From assembly GCA_036897625.1 (NCBI GenBank), contig JAYMTA010000009.1:62001-126000 (forward strand): a DNA stretch of 64,000 nt, in the 5' to 3' direction. This stretch comes from Pelargonium cotyledonis (Eukaryota; Streptophyta; Magnoliopsida; Geraniales; Geraniaceae). Positions 1 through 10,990 of this stretch are shown here, in pieces (within the stretch, counting starts at the first letter, position 1; each line of letters starts with the position of its first letter). Position numbers and translations under genes: made by a program. Below the pieces are notes generated by a model. It saw nothing but the letters and a program-made list of their open reading frames with translations, was not told the DNA's origin and did not search any database.

Positions 1-3000
1 GTTTTCAGTCAATGGAAGGGTTTCCCGTATCAAAGCCTGGCTTTTAAAAACTGCCAAACCCCTGTGTGCTAAGCTATTTTAGTCCCTGTAGAGAGCCTTT
101 AATTATTCTTATCAAAAAGTGCCCAACTCCGGGGTATCTTTTTTACTTAAATAGCTGCTATTAAAGATTCTAATTTCTAAGGATGGCCCTGACAAATAAA
201 AACATAGTTATATAACGTCTTCTAATAGTCATCTTTTCCCAGACCAAGCCGGAATGTGTATTGTGTAAAAACCCGTTTTAAAGTGCTCTGGAATTAGACC
301 CCATCTAAAGAGAAGTAAGCACCCAAGTAATACACTTAAACTAAAGGAGTACTTCTCAGTAAGTATAACATATAGGTTTGTATTCCGAATAATATAATAA
401 TGAAGAACACACATAACAAACAAGATTGCATTAAAACCAGGATTTAAACTGCAAGAGATCCCCGCATTCTTTTTTTGAATTTAAAGGGCTGCCCACTCCT
501 AAAATTGACAACTTAGTTGGTACATTTCGAACATTAGAAAAAATAGCTGTAAGTTTCTTATTCTCTCCCCTTATCCAACTCTCTAGAAGGAGTCAATTCT
601 TTTGATTGGCTTATTAGCTTATTATTTCTTCAAATTCTGAAGTACTCTCCAAAAAAAGAATGGGTGGAATATCTTGGGACAATAAGTTTAAATAGGCTTT
701 TCAGGTATAAATAGTAGGTAGTTAGTACTAAAAGGATTCTCTTGTATGCAGCTCTTGAGAGCTTAAACTTCTTATGAGTCATAAACTTTAGCTTTATATG
801 AGTATAATAAAGGCTTGGCTCATTACATTAAAGGGCTGTAGCAGGAATCCTATTACAGATAGCAAGGAGCGCTTTTATTGATATGCAACTTTATACTTTT
901 TGGTTTAATAAACTGAGTAGGAAAGGTCGATAAATCCTTTTGTTACGTACCCTCCTCATTTACTCATTTAGGGGTATCCTAGTAAAGAAGGCTAAATCTT
1001 ATTGTAATCTTGGTTAAGCCCATCTTTAAGTTAATTGAGTAACCTCGGAGCGCTCTTTGATTTTCTAGTTTTACTACTTAAATTAGTTAATCTAAGTCCA
1101 CAAGCCGGTAAGTACAAGTATAAAAATAGCAGAAAGAATTAATCTTAAAGAGAATCCCGATATAAGGAAATCCTTGCTTTACCAGTATCAGATTTGTCTG
1201 GAATTTGTCGTTTTACACTATAGGTTAGAATCTCTTTTAAGGTTTTGTTTTCGTCTAACTTATTTCAGCCAATAAATTCTTAAAAGGAGCATACCTTTTA
1301 GAAAGGAGCAAGGCTTAGGAAGCTTTCTTTACTTTGGAATATTAATTTGTTCGCTAAGCAACCTAATCTGATATTTTTCCGTAATCCAAATCTAAAGCTC
1401 ATTTAAGGAACTCGGTAATAGGGACCCCCTTTTTAAAAATAGACTTACTATACACTATACTTTAGAAAAAACTCCGCTGCCGAGTCATATATAAGGATAT
1501 TTTTACATTAGGAATTTCTAATGATTTTAGATTTCCCTCATAAATTACGAAAACCAAATCCTGGTGTGGCCGAAAGAACACAAGAAACTCTTATAAATGG
1601 AAGACCGACTATAACTGATAACGAGACCCTATCTTTCTTATACTAAATAACGGACGAAGAAAGAGCTCCGCAGGGCTACCTAACAGCGATAGAATATAGA
1701 AAGAAAATATTAAGATCACTAACCAAGAAATCTTCATGAATTTCTGTTATTTATGAAAGTGACACGTTTTTAGGAAAAAGATTGAAATTACGGAATACAA
1801 ACTCATGAATCAAAACAACCCGGAGACAAGAAGGGGGGTTCTCGATGTAGTAAAGACATCTTAGTACTTCATAGGGTAACCCCATCTTTAGCTCGATAGA
1901 AGTGATTAGAAAAGGAGGACTCTATATACATTGTATTTTTTCAAGAACGAAACTGTGTATGACCGGACATTAAGATTTGCAAATAAACATTTTCTATTTC
2001 TATTTGAGGACTTGGCTACTACAGAAAGTTAAGGTTAGTAGAAGCACAAAACTCTCGTAAATTTGCTACAGTCGACCTTAGGCTAGAAAGCTCCGGGGTA
2101 ATCAATAACTAAAAGGAAAGTGGGTTTACTTAACAAGTGTTTTGTGTATATCTAGTCCAGTGTATAGGCTCTTAAGAGAGCATTTTACCTTTACAAAAGA
2201 ACTCATCAAAGATATTATATTGCTTTGTAAATATTTATAGCACTAGCTTTTATAAAAAAATATTATAAATATTTATACTAATCATAATTATTGGATTTGA
2301 CTTATAGGACTTAACAAAATTTACAGAGAAAGACCCTACTACTATTAAAGAATTAAGAGTTCCTACTTATAAGATAGGAGGCCCTTTTTGCGGGGAAAAC
2401 TCTTAAAAACCCCGATTTAACAAACTAAAGTCTTTGAGGAAAGCTTTCTTGTCTAAGCTTGTCTAAGACATATTATTTTTAAGACAGCCCCCTTTTACTT
2501 TTATTGCTCTTCTTTTGTTTGGCAAGATAAACTTAACTCCTTTTTTGGTTCACTAGCTTTTAACCCAGGCTTGTCTTTCATTATCTATGTACTGTCACCT
2601 GTTCTATTGATCTGTAACTCAACTAGAACACTTCCAGAATACCTTATACACATGCATAGTCCTAACTCAACACTCATTAGGAACAGTCTCTTACTCATAA
2701 GCCTTCTTATTTAGATCCGTGATTTGCTATAAATATCTAGTATGTTCATTACTTTAAGTGATATAACCGGGGGAATCTTTTTTTGCAAGGAAAGAATGAC
2801 CTTAAACTTATACTAGTAGGGGTTATCTCCTAGTCGATAGGAGCTGCTTATCCAAGCAGGTGGTTTAAAGCTAGGAATTTTTCTATGACGTTTTTAGTGT
2901 CCTACAATGAAAACCCGAAGTAAAAGTTTAATCAATATTTACGTTTGATATAGTTATGTTATATTTAAATTTAAATATAATTAGAGTCTTTCCAAACAGG

Positions 3001-3729
3001 TTTTAATTGGCCTAGGAGGCTTCTCTTCCGTTGGTATCCGAATCCGCTTCCTAGCAATCGGTCATATCATTTGAGTGAACAAGGAAGACCTATAATAGGA
3101 TAGATACCAGATTCTATAATTAGCTGTCTTGCTGGGGTTTATATTAAACGACTCTATGGGTTTTGAAAGGATAATTAGTATGTAAATATTATCCCTAACC
3201 TAGTTTTTCACTTAATAAAAGAAAGAAGCATTCAATTGAATTCAACCAAACAAAAAACGAGTTATACTACTAAGAAGTAAGAGGACGCTGTTTAGGAACA
3301 ATAAATATTCTAAAATTCAGCCTATCAAGTTTAGTAAAGATTTTTTTAACAAATTCTGAATCTCCTTGATATTAAGACAGCCCCTAAAAAGGAAGTGCCT
3401 ATGACCTAGATGCATTCCCCATAGATTAAAGTTCTTTTCGAGATATTGTAGGAACCATCCATTAAGTCAAATTCAAGTTTTATAAAAGATAAAGTCCCCT
3501 AGAGCTTTGTGCGGAGGTCCAGTATATGTATAAATAAGTTGCAAGTTTTATTAGGGTTGTCTCTTCTTATATAGGATTCTTTTCATAGCATAGGCCAGTG
3601 CCTGGAGTGACTAAACTAAAGTTTTAAATTACGTATATAAAAAGTTTATTTTGGATTAGCTTACAAGACTTTTAAAGGATCCCATTTTCATTACAAGGAA
3701 AGCTAATCAAAGAGAAACCTTTTATCTCA
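1..3729. other. AT-rich non-coding DNA
   Basis: No gene recognised. It holds the 22-bp palindrome at 2959-2980 and an AT-rich patch at about 2215-2285 with a repeated AAATATTTATA. The short minus-strand frame at 229-423 has no recognisable product. Confidence 0.6.
2959..2980. repeat. perfect 22-bp AT palindrome
   Basis: TTATATTTAAA followed directly by TTTAAATATAA, a perfect inverted repeat with no spacer. It could form a small cruciform. No function is assigned. Confidence 0.95.
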
Positions 3730-3801
3730 GGATATATTGCTTAATTGGTAGAACATTGAGCTTATAAGCTAGCGGCTGCTGGTTCAAGTCTAGACCTAAG
3801 A
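3730..3801 (+). pseudogene. tRNA-like sequence (Met/Ile family?)
   Basis: It contains a D-arm-like TTGCTTAATTGGTAGAACA, a central CTTATAA resembling the CTCATAA loop of Met/Ile-CAU tRNAs, and a T-loop region GCTGGTTCAAGTCTAGA. D-stem pairing fails only at one C-A. The anticodon stem and acceptor pair poorly. It could be a decayed copy or a tRNA that depends on editing. With CTTATAA taken as the loop, the anticodon would be TAT. Confidence 0.42.
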
Positions 3802-6800
3802 TAGACTTGTACGTTAATAATAATAATGAAGTTTAAGATTTTCAACCAACGAGAAGAAGAATGTATAGAGTATATGAGTTTCACGGTAGTAATAAAGTTA
3901 TCAGTTGATTCTTCGGAAAAAGGAAAGTCTGGTTTAATTGTTCGGAATATGCTACTGGAAAGCGGGCACCAAAATTCCTTTATATACAGAGCTTTAAAAT
4001 TCAGGAGCCTCCAATGACAACAGGTATAATCCAACCCTTATAGAGTCTAATTTCATAGAGAAACTAAAGCGAATGTATGTAAACTTCAGTAGGCCCTTTT
4101 CATACTGCTTCTATTAACACTCTCTAAGTTGTCAAGTTTTTATCACATTTTTGTTCTGTAATTATGGATAGTAGCTACAAAACAGCATTAACTAATTTTG
4201 GAGAAGAAGTTTACTTAGAAAGGAATTCTGATTTCTCCCGGCATACTAGCATCAGACAACCTTTCTTCAGTTATTTATCTAAATGTAAGTATTGTCCAAA
4301 TTTAAAAGAAAGGATTCACCAATAGGTTCTAAAAATAACTAAATAACTTAGCATAGAAGAGCCCCCTTAGGGCGCTGATTGAATGAAGTTGAAATGGTCC
4401 AATAATATCTATGCAGCTCAAAGCCTTTTTATTTATATTCCAGGCTGTTCCATCAGGAAAACTCTAATTCTTATCTAGATCATAAGAATTCAATGAGTAG
4501 TCCTCTTGCTAATAATAAAAAATCCGAGCTTCACAATTCCGCAAACCTTTTTCCTGGGGGTTTAACTCAATTCTTGATTGAAACTGCTTGCTACCGAAGG
4601 GTTCAAGGTGTACTTACTTTTATTCCTTATTTTGTGTTTTGAGTTGACTTGTGCATAAAGGAATGCTTTTTTATATCTCGGTCTGGGCGGTCTTCCTTAC
4701 CTCCAGTATATGGATATACACCGATCCATTATGGGGTTTTCCTTATACAAAATTTACTGTTAAAAAGATACAGCCAATTACCCTTAAGAGGTCAATTTAG
4801 GATACTTACAAGTCAAACTTTTTTGTTTTTTACATTTATGTTTCCTGAGAAACTTTTAACAGCTACTACTTAGGCAGGCCTTTAAGAGTAGAAATTGTAG
4901 TGGTTCTCCATTAAATGATTAAATTTCTTATACTAAGTGACGTGGAGCTAGAGCTATCGGTACTTACCCTTGGAATCTTCCTATCTAAAAGAAATTATAA
5001 GTAAATACAAGAAAATTTTAGTATATACTAATAAGAGGGTATATTTATAATATAAATACTTGTATAAACAATGAACGACGTTTTAATTAAATTCTAGGAT
5101 ATTTCCTACGTATAAATAGAGGTCCTAATCTTGAGTGTTTAATGTATTAAAGGACCCTTTTTTCTCCCAACTAGAAATGCTGTAATGTATAAAAAGTAAA
5201 TACTGAAAAACAATATTAGGTAAACCTTAAAAGAAACCTCCCAGTGAAAGCCGGGTCACTATCAAATCTCCTAAAACAGGGTTTTAAAGAGTTGGAGTAA
5301 ATAAATTACAATGAAAAGCATTAACCAAGGTAATCTTTTTTGAAATAGAATCAAATCGTGATTTTGGTAGTTGAGTCACTCATAACACAGGAACCCCTCG
5401 TTTGGAAAACGGAAGCATGCTCTTACACACTTGAAACATCCTGCGATTTCTCTATACAACTTCATATTGCGATAACAGGAATAACCCTCTGCCAAGAACT
5501 ATACCGAACCCTTTAGCTAGAAAATTTATAAAAAGCAAAACATATAGGAAAAGGCTGACTCGAACTTTAAAAGTACACTGAGAGGTTTTGAGCTTGTGAC
5601 CATATCTTGATTTTCCACCATTTGTCTAGTAAGAAGTTGATCCACTGTCCTACAAAAGGGGTTTCTAGAATTTTTGAAGAGTGTGGCGTAAAATTACTTA
5701 TTCTAAAAGACAACCGTAAAGCTTGGCCAGATGCAGGAGTTCTTGTTCCAGATGATTATCAAACAGTGCTTAGAGATAGATAGTACACATCTTACTGAAC
5801 TTTGCCTAACAAAAATCTTCAACGTAAGCTTCAATAAGATCCATAGGATACTCAAACTTTGTATTTGTAAGCGGCTAACTTCTCTAAATCGAGGTAGAAA
5901 AGACTCTTATTTGATTCTCTGAATTAAGTCGGACAGCGATAGCGGAAACTTGACGAACCCCTTTTGGAAATGGAAGTACTAACTCCCAACCAAGGAGAAC
6001 TTATAACAAGACCTCTTATTAGTCTTTTTGCTTTGTTATGCTCTTTTTCGATAATTATGAGAAATCGCATTTTAGTGAGGGACGCTAAATTATAGGATTT
6101 TCTTTTATATCAGCAAATTCCTACTATATACAATATAAATACCCGGAAGATGTACTTTAGATATAAAATTTCATATTATGTACTGCTTTAAAGAAGGGGC
6201 TCCATTTCTAGTTACTATAGGAGGCCGGGTAAACTCTAGTGCTCTAGGTTGTATTTGAAGACTTCTCCAGTACCAAAACTATCCTAATATTAAGAAGTGA
6301 TCGTCGCCTCCTAGGAAGCTTACATAGTCCTTGGATTTGAACTCTTACATGACCTCTGCCAAAGTAACTACAAAGATTCCCGTTTTTACTGAAGTTTATA
6401 AGGGATCTTTTTCTTTGACAGTAGTTCCGCTTAAGAGTTTTGATTCCTTTCTGCACAAATAGTTCGGGTTGTAACTCTCGCAGCTAGAGGCGTAGAACAA
6501 ATTAGAGAGGTTAGCACTTGCACTTAAGACTAAAGATTATAGACTTGACATCCCAACGAGTAAATGCTATATTATATAAGTATACAGCCAGTTAAGTTCT
6601 ATAGTTTTCCGAGTACCGTTCTACTAAAAGCAAGGAGTTTCTCTTATTCTTTATAAGGAATGGGAATGTATAAGACTAAATAAGAACCGGATAGACTCAT
6701 TTAAATGCCTTAATGAAGTGTCCTTTAAGTTTCTTTTAGCTTTTACAGGATACAAGTTTGACTAGTTTAAAGTCTTAAGAATTCCTGGTTATTGGAGTTA

Positions 6801-8139
6801 ATGGAAAGCAGTCCTTTGTAAAGAAGGTGTGTGTAGCTAGCTAATGACTAACCCGGTAAAGCAAGAATAGGAGTTTAAGAATTATTTGAAATATAAGGGA
6901 AAGCCATCCAGTGCTGCTAATGGAGATAATTGTAGCTCTTAGTTCTTGTCATGAAAGAAGGCAACCTGGTTTTGTAGCAGTCCTTGTTATTTACAGTTGC
7001 TTGTTGGGAAAGCCTGTGAAAGCAGTTCTTTGCAAGTGGAGTTGAAGGAAGTTTACTTCTGTAAGCCAGTTTAGCAAGTCTAAATACTCTTGTTTTGTAA
7101 AGCATTAAAGAAAGATTTGTTCTATTCTAATGGAGGCATCTATTTCCTAATTTCATTTCCGCTGGAAGCTTGATTCCGATAATAAGCTTATAGCCGGTAA
7201 AGTATTAGACATAAACTTTCTTGGTAATGGACAGAGGACTCTCTTTTCATGTCTAACAATTAATAACAATTAATAGAGTTCCTTCTGTTAGTTTAGTTAG
7301 TTAAACTCAATTTGGTTCTAAGGAAAGCTACAATTCCTTTAGTTACAGTTACTTAATACAGGTAAAGGAAATAGAATCCGTTGTTATCCTCATAAAGCTC
7401 TACGCCGGATATTCTTCCTTGCAAAGAAGTCGAAGTCAAAGAGGCTGCAGAAGAATGAATACAATTCTGAAACCCAAGAGCGACTCTCCTCTAATTTAGT
7501 TTAGCTACACCTGCTTAATAGAACTAATACAAATTGTCAGCTCTCCTATTCTTGCTTTACCTACAGCTTGACATCCTTGCCAAAGAATCTCTCAGTCCTA
7601 AGAAAGAAATCCGTTTCTCCTAATAGCTGCACTGGGGTTTCCCGTATATTTTCTATTCCATTATAACAAGAACTCCTTTAAGGAAAGAAATCGGGTTTAT
7701 GTCTTAAACTCCTTTATGGAATACATTTACTCCTTGTTAAACGGAACTCTTTTAAGGTAAGTCTCCAGCAACACCTGCAATCCGCTTAGAACAGAAGCTC
7801 AAAAACCCAGGAATACATTATCTTGGAGATAAGCCCTTCCTTGCAAAACAAATAGAATCTAGATCTTGTTTATGTTGTTATTCCTTTAGCTCTAATTGGT
7901 TTTTCCCTTATATTCGACTAGAAATTCCTCTAAGCTCATAAGCTGTATCTATCATAAACAGTAAGTTTATCCTAGGAATATACACTCGGAATCTACTTTA
8001 CCAAGAACACATTTATAGATTCCTACTTAAGTAAGGGAAATAATTAGGACTAAACTCTAACAAGAGCTACAATATAGATATAGAACCAAGAGCACTCTTC
8101 TCCGTAATTTACTTATACTTAGCTTTTTAAGAGAGAAAA
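3802..8139. other. AT-rich non-coding DNA
   Basis: No gene recognised. Short open frames at 3826-4017, 4649-4873, 5731-5922, 6244-6456 and 6917-7105 have no family signature and look like chance frames. An AT-rich patch lies at about 5010-5065. Confidence 0.6.
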
Positions 8140-8426
8140 AGAAAAAGAGAGAATACCTATCCTTTCTAAAGCCTTCCCTCCCAATACTAATACATAATAT
8201 ACAATACTAGAACTCCAATACCCATTCCTACTATACTACTATAAGGTTCTATCCTCTATACTACTATAAAGAATATAAGAGGAATATACCTTAACAACTA
8301 ATACAATATATATACTATCTATCTATAACTATAGAGTAATACAATAACTACTATAACTCTAATAACTACAAGTATAAGTTTAGTAAGCTACAACAAGAGT
8401 AAGACACTAGCTCCAGTAAGTTAAGA
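8140..8426 (+). repeat. AT-rich upstream part of the RepB copy
   Basis: The plus strand is nearly G-free, with many CTACTATA, AATAC and ACTACAAC words. It is similar in texture to 47990-48110 and 48430-48560, the matching position of RepB units in the island. No gene is seen. Confidence 0.45.
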
Positions 8427-8770
8427 TAAGGGAAGTATAGGCAACAACAATAAGACGCATAAGAAGAAGACTAAGACAGGGAATACGGCTGCTAGGACCC
8501 ATAACAACAGCAACAAGAAGAAGAAGGGTAAGGCTGCAAAGACAAGGACTCATAAGAAAATACAAATCCAGAGTAACAAGAATATAAAAAGAAAGAAGAA
8601 GAATAAAAGTCAGTTGGTGCTATAAGGGATATATACACTATCAAGAAACTATATATACTATAACCTCCTTCTCTACGTTCCAGTCGGTAGGTCCCGGTTG
8701 GCATACACACATGCTCTCCCCAGCTATACGCGCACATGCACACGCAGGCACACATACATATAATATGGTA
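8427..8770 (+). repeat. RepB copy outside the island
   Basis: An open frame rich in Lys, Asn and Thr, with no ATG, runs to a TAA at 8623-8625 and contains a HKKIQIQSNKN stretch. It is followed by the RepB core at 8662-8690 (CCTCCTTCTCTACG, then CAGTCGGTAGG). This is the same order, coding-like tail then core, as the copies at 47.6-48.9 kb. A CA-rich tract lies at about 8699-8762, and a G-poor AC/AT-rich tract precedes the copy from about 8140. Confidence 0.65.
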
Positions 8771-10383
8771 TACAGATTCCCAAGGCGGATCCCCTACCAC
8801 TATACCAGACCCGGCTAGAAACAGCACTCCCGAAGCATTCTCTGAAAAAGCTCTACTCTTAGACCGATTACAAATTCAACTAAATTCATTAAACATTAAA
8901 GGGGAATAGAACCGGGGTTCGTTTAACGTAAGAAAAGACGCCCCTGAGTATGATAAACCTCCCATTAACGATGTGAAGCCTTATAAATAAAACACCTCCT
9001 TAAGAAAGAGACTCCTACGTTCACAGTAATTTCTTAATTAGTTAAGCTCTAAAATAGAAGCAAAATTGCTAAAAATTAGCTTTGAGTAGGCGAGCTTTAT
9101 TTGTTTCTTCCGGGAAAAGCTAAGAGTCTGTTAGGTGTTATAGGAGGGATACTCGTTTTTCTTGTATTTGAAATTATGAATGTTTCCTTTTAGTATAGAA
9201 CGGGATGGTACAAACGGAGGTGTTGTATTCACTATGGATTCGGTTTTTAATAAGGCCCCGGAAAGTTTGATTTGAGTAGTAAGTTGTTTAGTAATGGGCT
9301 CTTCTTTACAGATTGCTATGATTTCGATTCTCTTCCAAGACAAGGCTCTAAACGGGGGTCTTCTGAATTAAGATCCTTATGATGGAATAAAAGAAGTTTC
9401 GGACTTTTCTACAAAAATACAAGGGAATATTTACCGCAAAGCGACTATCCAAGTTACAAATCGAAGCCACTTTTTGATTCCGCTATTAAAAGGATCCCCT
9501 ATATCTACCTAGGAATAGTCGATACAATACTCGGAAAGATTGGGGCGCGGGGGGAATTTAACTAGATAACTTTTTCGCTTACTTCCTGCAATAGAGTACT
9601 AACAGGGACCTCTTTAGTAATAGATAAAGACAACCCCTTTGCGTTGCGTAACTACTAGTCAAAAAGGTCGCACTTTTAAAGATACAGAGTACACTAGTTG
9701 TGCGGGTTCTATTCCCAGAAACTCTTTTTTCTTACTTAAAATTCTTAGCTGTATTGATTTCCATTTAGCAGAACTTACTCCTAAAAACTAGTACAAATTC
9801 AATTTTACAATAAGGAAATCCTCTCTCGCTTATGCTGAGTTATACCTTGTCCTTGAAGCCTTAAACGGAAACAACTCAACTTATTACTAGGAATCCTTAG
9901 AGCATCTAGCCTTCCTAAGTCTCTCTACTATCTCTCTAAAGCTAAAGCTTTTATCCCTTTATCCTATAATAAATTAAGTTATGAGGTTCCTTGCTTTTCT
10001 AGACTGGATATAGGAAAACCTCCTGCCTATCCCCTTAAGCTACACCTGCTTTAGAGCCTTACTTAGTTTGGGAATTGAGTCGTCTTTTGTGTGATGATGT
10101 GATAAGCGCTTATATGTATATCCTTTTCAAAATATAAGATACATTCTTTCTATAGTTAGAGCTACCCGCGAGAAACAGAATAATGCTAATCTAAAGTCTA
10201 AAAGGCATTTTTTTAACCAAAATGTAAGTAACCGCAGTTAGCCTAGTCAGCGCGTCCGTCCTTAAAAGCTCCAGGTGGCTCCTTGTTGTGGGTTGAATAT
10301 AATATAAACCTAAATCGACAAAACAGATAAATGATAAATAATATAGGAGTCTACTAGGCTCTAATAACTTTAGTTATCATGCA
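8771..10383. other. non-coding DNA after the outlying RepB copy
   Basis: The AC-rich texture fades by about 8830 and the usual AT-rich DNA returns. The minus frame at 8492-8827 is antisense to the RepB copy, and the one at 9131-9343 has no known product. Nothing else seen. Confidence 0.55.
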
Positions 10384-10455
10384 TGGGTTTTGACAGTTTT
10401 GAACCTACGGCATTAAGGATTAACGGGTTTGCTCTAACAGTGATATTGACATAGC
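10384..10455 (-). pseudogene. weak tRNA-Asn-like remnant
   Basis: The minus strand has GTTAGAGCAAACCCGTTAATC followed by GCCGTAGGTTCAAAAC. GTTAA recalls the Asn (GUU) loop but the preceding base is C rather than T, and neither the anticodon stem nor the acceptor pairs. Confidence 0.2.
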
Positions 10456-10926
10456 TTTTCTGCCTCTTGCACTCTCATTTTGCGAGGGGGTTAAAACTTA
10501 TTAGATTAAGAAATTTAGAAAGAATCTCTTTCTTCCAGCTTCAAATGAAGGGCTCTGGGTTCCCCTTAATTACTTTGGATTTACCTTCTTTTCTAAAGAA
10601 ACTGCTTGTTGGGAATACTCATAAGGACGCCCTTATCTAAGTATTACAAAAGCTCCCTTTATTATAAAAGATTTCAATTACAGGAATAGATAGCGCGGCC
10701 TAAAAAGCGCGAAAACCCTACTATAATAATATAAGGCTCAAGTATAGCGCTTGGACCAAAGAGTTCGCCAGTAGAGTGTCAGGCATGGTTCAAGTCTCAA
10801 TTTCTTACTACTATCCTGACCTGCTGAATATCTAAAATATAAGTTATTATCGTGACATCCAATTTATCAAAAGACCTCATTCAAAGGAGACCTGTGCCTT
10901 CCTTCCCTTGCTCGAGCTCTTTTTTT

Positions 10927-10990
10927 GGGTTGTAGTTAGAGCACCGCCCTGTCAAAGCGGAAGCTGTGGGTTCGAGTCCCATCAGTCCCG
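10927..10990 (+). pseudogene. trnD: tRNA-Asp (GUC) with deleted D arm
   Basis: The 3' two thirds match organellar tRNA-Asp closely: GTC anticodon at 10951-10953 in loop CTGTCAA, T stem GTGGG/CCCAT (one G-T) around TTCGAGT, and acceptor strand CAGTCCC with discriminator G. The anticodon stem CCGCC/AGCGG has one C-A mismatch next to the loop. The 5' third is shortened. Organellar tRNA-Asp normally reads GGGATTGTAG and then a full D arm; here one acceptor base and about seven D-arm bases are missing, leaving GGGTTGTAGTTAGAGC and a total of 64 nt. It is probably a pseudogene. A D-armless functional tRNA would be unusual in a plant-lineage mitochondrion. Confidence 0.75.

Noticed and set aside
3099-3118. 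GGATAGATACCAGATTC, similar to a small-subunit rRNA word
   Set aside because: The surrounding sequence has none of the other conserved rRNA motifs.
8492-8827. 111-codon minus frame with Ser and Cys runs
   Set aside because: It is antisense to the RepB copy; its odd composition follows from the CA- and AAG-rich plus strand.
10741-10800. TATAGCGCTTGGACC and CATGGTTCAAGTCTC, a possible tRNA-Pro trace
   Set aside because: The two parts do not fold together, and a GGTTCAA word alone is expected about ten times by chance in this window on both strands.
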